A stretch of DNA of 64,000 nt, from the NCBI GenBank assembly GCA_021234155.1, contig JAJEKV010000025.1, forward strand, positions 17,787,094 to 17,851,093. The letters are read 5' to 3'. A model generated the notes under the pieces. It was not told where the DNA came from and ran no database searches. It saw nothing but the letters and a program-made list of their open reading frames with translations. Positions 43,439 through 54,050 of this stretch are shown piece by piece (within the stretch, counting starts at the first letter, position 1; each line of letters begins with the position of its first letter). The translations under genes were made by a program, and so were the position numbers. Source of the stretch: Isoetes taiwanensis. Lineage: Eukaryota > Streptophyta > Lycopodiopsida > Isoetales > Isoetaceae.

Positions 43439-45216
43439 ATTGAGAGGGTAGCTGCATATTTACAAGCTATCCACAATGAAAAAACATCGGGAATATCCAG
43501 TTATATCATCTGGACCCCAAACAAATTCTACAGATGTCGATTAAGTGTACTGCGAGAGGCTATCACCGGATTAAAAACCTACGCCCTTTCAAGTTTTTTC
43601 GGAAAAACCCTAGTGATAAGCCCTGCAGGGCTTGAACACAACGTGGGCTGCAAAACAAGCGCTCCCACAAAGAAACCCCAAGCACGAAGAAGGCGAGTCC
43701 GCATCCCATTGTACACGCACATCAACAAACTAGAACACAAAGATAAGAAAACAACAACCTCGGCGAAGGGCTGTTTCTGGCGTGCCGCAACAAAAACAAC
43801 CTCGAAAAGCGAGGGGCTGGTCATCGTGCCGCGCAAAAAACAACATTTACAATAACATACACATTAAGGGGAGGGTGGGTGGAAGTCAAGGGAACTGGCG
43901 AGAGAGGAGAAAAAGCCCGATGAGGAAATTCGATGAAGAACACTGCAAAAGAAATAGCGATCCCAAATGAACGAACCCGCCAGAAAAATGCATGTAATGC
44001 ATGCATGCATGCAAGAGATACATGCTCGCCCATTCGAGAATGCCGATCCGATGGCTCGGATCGATGGGATTCTCGAAGGGCTCGTATGAAAACAGACAAA
44101 AACTCCCGATAAAAAGAGAACTTCCTTATCAAAACGGGACCGAGGTTGAAGGCTGAAGGATGGCAAAAAAAAAAGGGACAAGATCGAGGAAGAACATGTC
44201 ACAGTATAGAAAAAAGGCGTAAGCTGTCAAACCAAGCGGGGAAAGCCTCCCCTACACGGTATAAAAAAAAGAGTCAAGGCAGCTGGTGAGAGAGGAGTTC
44301 CCTTGACTCTCTTTTTTCTCCTCTCTCAGCAGTTCCCTTGAGACTCTCTCTTTTTTTTTTTTTTGATACCAGGTAGGGGAGGGGCTTTTCCCTGCTTGGT
44401 TTCATAGTTTGACGTCTTTTTCCATATTGGGACATGTTCTTCCTCGATCTTATCCCTTTTTTTGCCATCCTTCAGCCTTCGCCCTCGGTTCCATTTTGAT
44501 AAGGAAGTTCCTTTTTTGTCGGGGAGCTTTTATGCCCATCTTCGAGCCGAGAATCCCATCCCGTCAGAGCCATCCGGATCGGCATTCTCGTATGAAGCAT
44601 GCATCTCTTACATGCATGCATGCATTGCATGCATTTTCTAACTCTGGTTCATTTGGGATCGCTATTTCTTGCAGCTTCTTCGCCGACTTCTCATGGCGTT
44701 TTCTCCTTTCTCGGCCCGGTTCCCTTGACTTCCACCCTCTCCCCTTAATGTGTATATTATTGTAAATGTTGTTTTTTCGTTAGCGCATGATCAGCCCTAA
44801 ACTTTTTAGGTTGTTTTTGTCGCGTGGCAGCATGACCAGCCCTCGGCTTTTTGAGGGTTGTTGTTTTCTTATCTTTGTGTTCTGGTTTGTTGATGTCGCG
44901 GTGCGGTGGGATCTTGGCGACTCCCGTCTTCTTGGGGCTTTGGGAGTTTCTTTGTGGGGCGTTTGTTTTGCGACCTACGTTGTGTCCAAGCCCCTTGGGG
45001 GGGCTTATCACTCGGGTTTTCCTCGAAAACCCCAAAGCGGTTTTTAATCGATGATCAGCTCTCTGCGCGACTACCCGCGTAAACGACATCTACCCGAGAA
45101 TTTTTGGGGTCGGATGATATAACTGGATATTCCTATGTTTTCATTGTGGGTAGCTTGCAAATATCTGATTACCCACTCTCAAGCGATGAATGAAAAGCCT
45201 AGCTATGGGAGGTTTT
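43402..45216. mobile_element. Large foldback element, arms of about 0.9 kb
   Basis: The left arm (43402 to about 44299) is the reverse complement of the right arm (about 44320-45216), with a loop of about 20 nt near 44308 ('gttcccttgactctc'). Matching landmarks from the outside inwards are 'aatatccagttatatcatc', the three-part stem-loop, 'ggaagtcaagggaac', the atgcatgca run, the 'gatccgatggctcggatc' palindrome, 'aagagaacttccttatcaaa' and 'aggagg/ctctctcag' at the centre. Internal ORFs on both strands are mirror images of each other and carry no domain. Transcription through it would give a long double-stranded RNA. A single-arm relative lies at 30.2-30.9 kb. Confidence 0.85.
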
Positions 45217-45660
45217 TTGTGGTTTTCATCACGAGCCCCATTCTATAATTTGAACATCATGTATGACAAATCCAATGTCTTTGCTTTGCAGTACTAATGG
45301 CTGGTATCTGTTGAAGGGCAAAAATGTTGTCCTCCATGTAAGCAAGCTGGCAGTCATAAGCCTCAAACAAAACCTAACATCTATGGCCCCAATCTACATC
45401 AATACCAATGAACCTTTCTGTTATGGCCCACAGTGCAGCAAGCACAAATATATCCATCTATTTCGAGCTGAAGAAGCCACTGCACATACTGAAAGATATT
45501 CATAATAGCCAAAATGCTTGGATTTTCAAAAAAGATGAGCAAGATTTATATCTAGCATAATATTCTTGCACATTCCAGAAAGATCTCTCTTTTTGGCTGA
45601 AATGCAGGCTTGATTCTCAAAAATACATGAATAAGAGCAAGGCTTGTTTGCCACAGACGT
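45217..45660. other. No supported gene
   Basis: One 80-codon plus frame (45263-45505) follows a TTTGCAG acceptor-like word at 45285, but no domain is seen. Otherwise empty. Confidence 0.3.
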
Positions 45661-45671
45661 TTGCTATTTGG

Positions 45672-45965
45672 AGGTTGCTCGTGCACTCTTATGTTTATGT
45701 TATTCCAGAATAGAACCTTGCGCACTCTTATGCTATTCCGAAATAGAACCTTGCACTCTTAGTGTAGTCCGGAATACAAATGTGCACTCTTATTGTATTC
45801 CGGAATATAAACGAGCACTCTTATTGTATTCCAACAGTTATTGTATTCCAAATACAAATCCCTTGCACTCTTACTCTATTCAAATCAAAAGCTATATTTG
45901 CGTAGGCTATTCCGGAATAGGACCTTGCACTCTATTTCAGAATACAAATCAAAAGCCATATTTTC
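45672..45965. repeat. Tandem repeat built on TATTCCGGAATA palindromes
   Basis: About eight degenerate units of 30-35 bp consist of 'ttgcactcttat(t)gtattc' followed by the 12-bp palindrome TATTCCGGAATA or a variant (ATTCCAGAAT, ATTCCGAAAT) and 'aaacgag' or 'gaacc'. Spacing is irregular in the second half. No coding frame is supported. Confidence 0.75.
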
Positions 45966-46404
45966 GAATCACTTGTGCAATGAAAACAATGAAAACAATG
46001 ATGTCTGTGATGATATCACAAAAAAACAATGATGTTTGTTTTAATGACGCTCTGATTGGAGACCATAGCAACATAAAAAATCAAGCCTATGATATCCACA
46101 ACTCTGACTGGCAAAAGCCTCACATGCCTTGGATCAAATAACAAAGAGAGAAATGTGCAGCAAACTCGGAAACCAACAGAACGAGCATGTTGAACCATCA
46201 TATGTAAATTAAGGAAATTGTAGAATAAAAGCAGCACATTTGTTGTGTTTTGAAGAATCCATTTGCTGCTTCTCTGTAAAAATGGAAGGCAAATCCATGC
46301 CATAGCTTTACTGCCATATCCGGCATAGCTAGCATACTCAAAGGGAATCTTGCCTTCAAAGACCGCTATATTTGCTAACAAACCCTCCTTGCCTATACTC
46401 CAGA

Positions 46405-47752
46405 GGACATGCAATGTCACCTGGATGCTCTTGACACTTTTTGCCGATTCACTGGCATGCGAATTAACTTGGCCAAAGCTAGGGTGCTGCTAGTTTCATC
46501 ATCCCGTCAGCCAAGGCTTCCCTCATTCACTTACCAGGGACAAGATGTAGAGGTGGCTCCGACCTACAAGTACTTCTGGATCGAGTTCTCTGCTACCACC
46601 CACTGGGATGCTGCCATCAGGTTGCGGGTTACGAGGGGTTGGAAAGCACTATATGCCATGCAGAACAACAACCACAAGGCAGAGTTGTATGCCTGGGGCC
46701 ACCAAACACACTTGTTTAGGGCCTTGGTCGAGCCGGTCCTCTTGTATAGGGCAGAAGTGTGGGGTCAGATGATATCCCTCAACACACGGAATGACCTCGA
46801 GCAGGTGCGAAGAAAGCCTTCTTGCCCCCGAGCCCTTGCCATAAAGTCCACGGTTCCATGCCCGGATCCTACTCCGGGAGACAAGTTTTTCTACCCCTTC
46901 AATGGGTTGCATTGGAGCGCCATATCATTTACTTCCGAAGGTGGTGGGCTATGGGTGATACATGTTTGCCCAACCTTGCTTTGGCCGTGGTGATGGGTCC
47001 CCAGCGCCTCAAAGCACTGCTGGAAAGACAAAGCAAACTTCGGTGGTCCTCCGCGGGGGGTGTCTGGAGACAAATAGATGCGTGCAGTGCGGACAAAAAA
47101 AGACCACAATGCACTTAAAAGCGTACCTAGATGCTACTTTCCTTCATTTCTACGGGATCACGGTCTTTCCCGCGCCAAATTAAGATGGCACACTATCGCG
47201 TGACCAAGTCAATCCTAGGCTCACGAGGGTCCACACCCAATACTTGTACACCCATTTGCCCATGAAGAAGCCTTGGACTTATAGCTTCCATTATTGCGGG
47301 TGCACATCGTCTCCACGTGGGGAGGCGGGGCGATGGGCTCCGGGAAACGGGAGGAAAGGCTTTGCCCGTGTTGCCACTAAAGCCATTGAAGGTGAATGTC
47401 ATGTCCTCGGATCTGCCCAGCATTTGCCCATATCCAGAAGCGGTATGTTCGATTACTAGTGCACAGCCGGCCGTTGCATGAGTTATTGAATCTGGCATCG
47501 ATGGGCTTGTTGGGGTCATACCTCGAGGAGGTTATAGATGCGGACTCGGTTGTGTCGCCGGAATGATGTTAGCTGTCCTATACAATTGGCCTAGCGTACC
47601 AACATACTTATTACTGCGAAGGTTTTTTCCTCGAAAACCCTTTGGGGAGGGTTTAATCGGCGATGTCGCTGTTGCTCTCTTTTTGTTTGGGTCCCATAAG
47701 CCAATTGGTCTCCGTGGACGATAAAAAATCTAATCTATTCTATTCTATTCTT
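46405..47752 (+). mobile_element. 5'-truncated LINE copy, plus strand
   Basis: The element begins inside the reverse transcriptase (LDTFCRFTGMRINLAKARVL), runs through the thumb (YKYFWIEFSATTHWDAAIRL, LVEPVLLYRAEVWG) and the C-terminal domain in broken frames. It then has the stem-loop at 47620-47657, the terminal box 'gggtcccataagccaattgg' (47690-47709) and a (TCTAT)n tail to 47752. About 1.35 kb remain. Confidence 0.85.
46409..46993 (+). pseudogene. LINE reverse transcriptase, 3' part
   Basis: This 194-codon open frame covers the end of the palm and the thumb: LDTFCRFTGMRINLAKARVL is the region after the catalytic YADD, and TYKYFWIEF is the primer-grip Y-K-Y-L-G motif with substitutions. 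VTRGWKALYAM and FRALVEPVLLYRAEVWG match the thumb of the 19-22 kb element. The catalytic aspartates are missing because of truncation. After about 46990 the frame is lost, and the C-terminal knuckle can only be followed in other frames. Confidence 0.75.
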
Positions 47753-48228
47753 AAAACTCTTTAGTAGTGCACAACATACTCACGATCCTTTTTTGCTTTA
47801 ATATAAATATAGTTGCCTAGTGCAACACCATCCTGTTGAAGATCACAAACTCGAATAGTCTGCTTTTTGTCACTATGAACATGGCAATGGCGAATATGTT
47901 GGAAGAAAACAAAAAGGAATTATTGGTTAAATATTAAATGTGCATTTAGGACCCAATAATTAACTTTTGTATCTTAACTACTTTCTACAGATTAAGAAGT
48001 TGTAGAAGTAGTTTAGTTAGAGGGTCACCAATAATGGAAGAAGCAAGCAAGTTGGATGCTCTGAACTTTTTCTTACAAGATGTCTGGCGGTAAACAAGAG
48101 CAAATTCCAAATAATGGTATTGGGCAGTAGTTAAATCACTTTTCCCACGTTGATGGAGATAAAATTAGAGTACAGAATACGTTTGCATGTTTAAACTTTA
48201 AATAACATTTGGAAGTGCATGCATGCTC
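47753..48228. other. No gene seen
   Basis: AT-rich sequence without open frames above background. Confidence 0.4.
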
Positions 48229-48410
48229 AACCACATATGCTTTTATTCTCTTTCTATACTATGTAAACTGCCTTTCTGCCCAGCATGCAGATGAAATTTG
48301 AACGCTCTATTATTCATGTAGCACATATGCCTTTATTCTCTTTCTATACTATATAAAGCGCCTTTTCATGTAGCCTTAGCGGATGAAATTTAAACTCTAT
48401 TATTCATGTT
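48229..48410. repeat. Two-copy tandem duplication of about 95 bp
   Basis: 'cacatatgc-tttattctctt' through 'gatgaaattt-aac-ctctat' and 'tattcatgt' occurs twice in a row with several differences, including 'tactatgtaaa' versus 'tactatataaa'. No coding content. Confidence 0.75.
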
Positions 48411-48754
48411 AGTCTTGTTCTGTTATTTTTTTTTTTGCGGGTTTCATGCCCATTTTTTCAACTTGTAATCCTAATGAGCCCCTCTCCTACCAATTATCTA
48501 TTGCCTGATAATTTTTTGGAGGCCACTTAACTTAAATTGCAACGGCCCAATAACGCAGCCAAAGATCACATTACATTAAACTTTGGAAACCACGATGGAA
48601 TAGTTCAAAGAACAATTCAGACCCAGCACTTCGTAAAACTAGAAACAATAAGGCACATCCGCATGGACACTAGTATTCAGACTTAGGAATGGCTCAAAGC
48701 TTACAACCCAATTTGCATAAAGACAAATAAAGCTTAATGGAGTCTTCAACTAAA

Positions 48755-49073
48755 ATTCCATTTGTCTCTCCACGATCTTCAGCAAGAACTGCTTGCTGGG
48801 CTCTGTATGTTTTTCCCCTTCCCTTTTGCACATAGTCACGAGATCAAAACCAGCTCCCTTGATTAAATTCGTGAGCTCATGTCTAGTAAGATTTGAAAGA
48901 TATTAAAGCAACTAGGACAAAATTGCATCAGAGATAATATTGCAAGAAAAAATAATGTTACCAGATCGTCTCTGTATGTTCAAACTATGCCGACTTCCCT
49001 TCTTTGCAAATTCGTGGCTCCACCGATTCAGCTGTATCACGTTTGAGTTATTTGCAACCAAGTCAATTACTAG
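48755..49073 (-). pseudogene. Two exon-like fragments of an unknown gene
   Basis: On the minus strand an exon (48962-49073) after 'attggtagctag' reads VIDLVANNSNVIQLNRWSHE followed by FAKKGSRHSLNIQRRS and a GTAAC donor. The next piece (48755-48885), after 'aatcttactag', reads HELTNLIKGAGFDLVTMCKR with EPSKQFLLKIVERQMEF and a stop. The reading frame does not carry across the predicted splice by one base. Both have convincing coding character, but I do not recognise the family; an N-terminal part is not visible. Confidence 0.4.
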
Positions 49074-49119
49074 CTACCAATTGCAAGACGGTCCGCCACA
49101 AGCAAGATATTGCACCAAA

Positions 49120-50115
49120 TAACCAAATTGATGCACTGGTTTAAATTTCACAAGCTTGGCCTTAGCCTTTTGAGGTGCCAGCCTAAGGGCGCTTCCAAGA
49201 TAATCCATCTGGAATCTTATCTCCATAACATAATTTTAGATCAATCCAATGTACTCCAGAAGTGTCCTTTCTTCAGCTAAATCTAGTCTAACCTATTTTA
49301 CAGCAGAATGCTCTGTACCCAAATAAACTTACCCTGATCTGGCTACATTTGATTCCGCTGCTAGGGCTTACCGGAGCTGCATGTTGCCAAATGATGGGCT
49401 CAAAGCTCCCCTGCTTGCAAATACTAGCATGTCGAAAAGAATTGGTGTTGCCATCATGAGCCTTCTGTTAGTCCAGCAAAAGATTTGCTTCCAAAACAAA
49501 CTAAAACTACATAAGCCCAGCGGCCTACAATATCCTGGATCTTTGAGCAAAAAACTAAAAGATATCATGCACAAACTTGTAACCTCTGCCATGATGATTC
49601 CTGCCTCACGAAATGAGGAGCCAAAAAAAGCATCACCCACATGTGGAGGATAAGACAGCACCACTCAGATGTAAAAACATTATTATAGCAACACCCGGGG
49701 TTGGACAACAATAAGGTATGCATGAACAGAAACACTTCTGCAAAACAATAAACAAGCGTCCAAGCAAATCAGGGCGGGAAGGGAGGGAAGCAATGAGAAT
49801 GAGACAAGTGCTGCTGTGAGAAGATGCCGATAACCGGCCTCGAATATGGAGTGCACTTATATAATGGATCGTCCCTGCCCAGAATGGCGATCTGAGGGCT
49901 CAGATCGATGCTATTAACATCGCCCATAATTTAGCAAGTTAAATTATCGCAGGCAATCATCAAAGCTTCTAACTTGACGAAACCTAATTCCCAGGGCTAC
50001 CATCATATTTTATTGAACTTATTGGACTTGCACCTGTTCTACCATCATGTCCAGAGATCTGGAACCAACAACATGGGAAGTACAAGACATATAGAAGATT
50101 AGGGCTTTTCACATT
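49120..50115. other. No supported gene
   Basis: Overlapping short frames at 49368-49664 on both strands show no domain. At 49875-49915 a 'gatctgagggctcagatcg' palindrome resembles the one in the 43-45 kb foldback. Confidence 0.4.
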
Positions 50116-51650
50116 TGTGACGCTCCCCGAAAGTATACGATGCCTCGCCATATACTCTACAAAAAAATCCCCCATCTAGCATCAACTGCTACATGGGCCT
50201 GCCATCTGCCCCGTTCCTGGGTGGCCAGGACGTGGGTAGGAAACACGGAGGGTCTTGTGCGTCCGTTCTATACGGGCTCCTATAAAGCATACTGCAATAT
50301 CAGTACTGGCGACAATATGACATAAATAACTACCATGACCATCCAATCATAGATACATCAAAGATAACTACATATCATAAAACATATGAGCTCCTACCCA
50401 GGCTCAGACTCGTAAGAGGGAGAGTAGACTGATAGTCGTGCCTCAAGATAGAGCAGACTGAGATATAACAATGGTGGGGCTGACTATAGACAATGGCTAG
50501 AGTTGACCACTCCATCCGCCCCTCCTGTGTATACTTTGCAGATGGGTTAAATCAGGCTCTAGCGTGACTATAACTTGTCGGAGACGTAATCTCATGGTAT
50601 ATCACCCATTAGAACTACTCTAGGTTGCATCTCCTCAGTCCAATGAGGTAGGAAGGGTTGCATCTCCCCTGGGAAATAGTGGCTCCATGGGCGGCTAGAG
50701 GATCGTGGCGACACACGTCCGTATCCGACTGAACTTCCCAAAGCAAGAGCCAGGCTGACACCTACAATTCTTGAGAGTCAGGGCGACACCATTGATTCAG
50801 GAAGTGTCAGACCCCACTACTGAGAATAGGCGGGTTTCTGCGGCGTCATTTCGCGGCGTCTTTCGCGGCGTAACGATGACATCAAGCGTCGCATGCACCG
50901 CTTTAATAAGTTTCCGCTGCGTCGCCAAATGGCGTGTCGTCGTGGATTAGATCGCGGCTGCGGCGTCGCGCCGCGTGTCGCGGCGTCCGTTTTGCATGTC
51001 GGGCGTATTAGCGGCGTCATGGGCGTCCCAAATATGTCCCTTATGGCGTTTCGGACATAAAGCTCATATGTTGCTAAGATGTACATATATATGCGTCCAA
51101 AATGTTTTTTCGTGGACTTGAACCCTAACCTTTAGCTAACAAACACGAGGCCCTTACCAACCTCAATAACTTATATTTGTATTTATTTTGGGTTTATTCT
51201 TAAAAGTCGCAATGAGGCGTTGCGGTTGCGGCGCTTCCGTTTGTAATAGCGTTGCACTTGCGACATGATCGTCGCTAGTCGCGGCGTGGCCTACGTAATG
51301 CGCAATTCTGGCGTCGGCGAACGTTCCAAGCTGTGGCGTCGGCGTTCTACTGACGTCGTTTGAATTTTTGTGCAGCGTCTTGAAGCATTACTCGATTTTG
51401 CCATTCTGGCGTCGACGGGGCGTTCCAATGCGACATGGGGCGCTCTATCTGCGGCGTCGTTTAAATTTGCATTAACGCGTCGTAGGGAGCGTGCATTGAT
51501 TTTTGTGGCGTGGACATTTCATATCACGTCATAAGCCCGGCGTCATAAGCGGCCATCCTCTAGTAGTGCCCATACGGCCCTCACGGTGATGGGCTATGGG
51601 CCTAGCCGGTTATGGGTCCCGGTAATCTAGCATTTCAGTGAGGGCCTTCC
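50116..51650 (-). repeat. 3' LTR of the gypsy element, split by a CACTA insertion
   Basis: It starts 'tgtgacgctccccgaaag' and matches the other LTR in scattered blocks ('cccatctagcatcaa', 'gctacatgggcc', 'gacaatatgaca', 'aactaccat'). After the 754-bp insertion it resumes with 'cccatacggccctc' and 'ctatgggtcccgg'-like words. The net length without the insertion is about 780 bp. Confidence 0.75.
50815..51568. mobile_element. Non-autonomous CACTA (EnSpm) element
   Basis: Ends are CACTACTgagaa and (reverse complement) CACTACTagagg, and the 3-bp target CCC is duplicated on both sides (50812-50814, 51569-51571). The body has no transposase but is packed with CG-rich words of the GCGGCGTC type, many at each end, as expected for subterminal transposase-binding repeats. 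The central part (51050-51200) is AT-rich and lacks them. It is inserted in the gypsy LTR, so it is younger than that element. Confidence 0.9.
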
Positions 51651-51954
51651 TCCACTTTGCAGCGCATCCTTATAATCACGGCATCTCCTTTTAATCTCCA
51701 CGGTTGGGTAGTAAGTTTCTCGCGATTTTGATAGCATATTGGCTTCTCTACGGCGTAGCGGAGATTGTTCAAGTTACTCTTAGTCTCTTTTCTCTTCATT
51801 TCTAATTTTTGCAAGAGGGTTTTACGGGCGATCAATCCTACACAGGTTTGGGGTTGTGCCTCTTCAATAGGCTCCGCGTAGTAGACCTTATGAACCTTTA
51901 GATGGGCGGGTAGGTCAGCTTATAGGCTTGGCTCCTACTCATTCCACAATCTTA

Positions 51955-52750
51955 AAGGCCAGCCCACCTTGGAGCAAGTTTCTTCTTTGCGGTTGCCAAT
52001 CTGAGCTTGGCTTGCTTCACCTTTATCTTGGGCCCTGCGCTATCATCCACCTTTAGATTCTCTTCTTGCGTCATATGCTTGTTTGCCAAGCTTTTTTTTG
52101 ATAACTTCTTGCTTCTAGCAAATATCCTCAGACCTCTTCTTCTACTAATTCTTTGCATATCGCCAACAATCGTTGAGACACTTCTACCTTTGACAAGGGA
52201 TTGTGCCAAGTATTTGGTGTAAGGCATCGATAGCCATAATTGATCATAAAGGGGGACATCTGAGATGATTCTTGCTTGGTACTATTATATGCAAATTCAA
52301 AAAGTAGATATAGTCCCCCACTTAGATTGCTTGTTCCGGACATAATGTCTCAACATATCCTCAATATCCACCGTTTATTCTTTAAATGCGACATCAGTTT
52401 GGGGATGATATGCTATACTTATACAAAGTTTGATCCTAATTTGTGTTGAAGAAATCTTTTTCAAAAACACTTATGAACTTCGGGTCTCTATGAGATGATC
52501 CCTCTAGGCATCCCATGCAACCTAAAGATTTCCTTGGCGGAAAGCAAGGCTATATCTAGGGCTATATGCGTGGTCTTGCATGGCAAGAAATGTGCCATCT
52601 AAAATAATTTGTCGACCACCACCATCAAAGCATCGTTGGCCCCTAGATGTTCGGGAGACTGTTGTGATGAAGTCCATGATCACCATCTCCCACTTGGCGT
52701 CAGCGCATGAATGGTTCAAAAACCACGGAATTCAAAGTTTCTTTGCCTTT
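51955..52750 (-). pseudogene. Gypsy integrase fragments
   Basis: Minus-strand frames give KWEMVIMDFITTVSRTSRGQ, then GTFLAMQDHAYSP, which is the start of the integrase core with the first catalytic Asp (MDFI). Then come LLFEFAYNSTKQESSQMSPF and MINYGYRCLTPNT, with PLSKVEVSQRLL near its C-terminal half. The terminal region reads KKKLAPRWAGL, with the continuation FKIVE one frame over. The family's integrase has about 400 residues; the zinc-binding N-terminus and the second catalytic Asp and Glu are not readable. Frameshifts are frequent. Confidence 0.8.
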
Positions 52751-53039
52751 GTCTGGCGACATAGCTAATATTCCCGAATATACTTGGCAATGTCCTTCTT
52801 CATGCGGGACCAAAAATAACTACTTATTTTGAAGTATGTCTTCATAAATCCCGCATGGCCCGGCTATAGGGCTGTGTGAGGTATCATGGAGGATCAACTT
52901 CCTTACTCCTAATATTTCTAGGACACAAAGCTTATCCTTAGAGTATAAAGGTTGCCTTTCTTCTTAAATTTCTTGTAGGCCTCCTTTTCCTTCTCTTTCC
53001 TTGCTTCCTTGCAAAAGGTGGCCTATATTTCTCGAAATT

Positions 53040-54050
53040 TCTCACTTGAGGGATAGCATCCTCAATCTTCTTTCCAACTTCATTTGCGGAGATTCGAGTT
53101 GGCATTGAAATACATTCGATCGTCAAAGACCAGGCGAGATAGTGTGTCCACAACCACACATTTAATTTTCACGGCTTGTACAAACTTCATTTGCGGAAGG
53201 TCGAGATGGCATTTGCAATGCATTCTGGTCATCAGCGACCCGGCGAGATGGTGTGTCAACCACACATTTAATTTTCTTGGCTTGTATGATATCTCAAAAG
53301 TCATATTCTTCCGGGAACTCCATCAACATCTTTGTCTTAGGTTGAGAAGTGATTGCGTGAAGATGTATTGGAGGCTCTGGTGATCAATATCTAATTGAAA
53401 TTTTCTTCCCAATAAATAATGTCTCCAAATACCTAGGGCCCTACTTGGCTGGCTAGAAGCTCCTGATCATAAATCGGGGTAGCATTGCTTGGCGTCATTC
53501 ATCTTTGGGTCGTGTGCCCTCTTGCATAATTACTCTCCCACATTGCTATCTTGCTTGCATCGGTTGCCACAAGCTTATCTTTATCTGAGTCTGGCAATAT
53601 CAGTACTGGGACTGTTTTTAAGGCTTCCTTGAGCTCGTCCGAAGGAAGCTTGGGCGTTCTTGACCCAATGATCCACCCAATCTTTCACTTTGTGATGCTT
53701 CATGAGATTTAGAGGAGCGTCTATTTGGCAAAATTCTTCACAAACTTTCTATAATACCAGCGAGGATGAGGCTTCTCCTTGCTTCTAGATTCTTCAGTCT
53801 TTGTGGCCACTTATTACCTCAATCTTTGATAGATGGGTGTGGCTATACCCTTAGTTTGATACCACATGGCCTGGTTATTCAACTTTTGTTGTACGAAATG
53901 GCACTTAGAAACTTTTGCCAAATAAGCGGTCTTGATCTTAACTTCTCCAACACTTTTCTTAGGTGTGCTACATGCTCTTCCATTAACTTGTTATAGATCA
54001 AAATATCATCAAATATGGCGGATTCATTCCAAGAAGATGGCGTTCATCAA
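53040..54050 (-). pseudogene. Gypsy reverse transcriptase/RNase H fragments
   Basis: From right to left on the minus strand are EEHVAHLRKVLEKLRSR (end of reverse transcriptase), KVSKCHFVQQK, RYYRKFVKNFAK, and then RNase H words WRHYLLGRKFQLDIDHQSLQ and MTFEISYKPRKLNV with VVDTLSRLV. These are hallmark phrases of the Ty3/gypsy polyprotein. The catalytic YxDD of the reverse transcriptase should lie near 54.0 kb but is not clearly readable. Part of the RNase H end (SYKPRKLNV... and the word pair near 53.1 kb) is locally duplicated. Confidence 0.8.

Noticed and set aside
43436-45089. Open frames inside the large foldback
   Set aside because: Frames in the two arms are mirror copies of each other with no domain; expected from an inverted repeat.
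46016-46420. 134-codon minus-strand hydrophobic frame
   Set aside because: No recognisable family and it overlaps the start of the LINE; could not be separated from chance.
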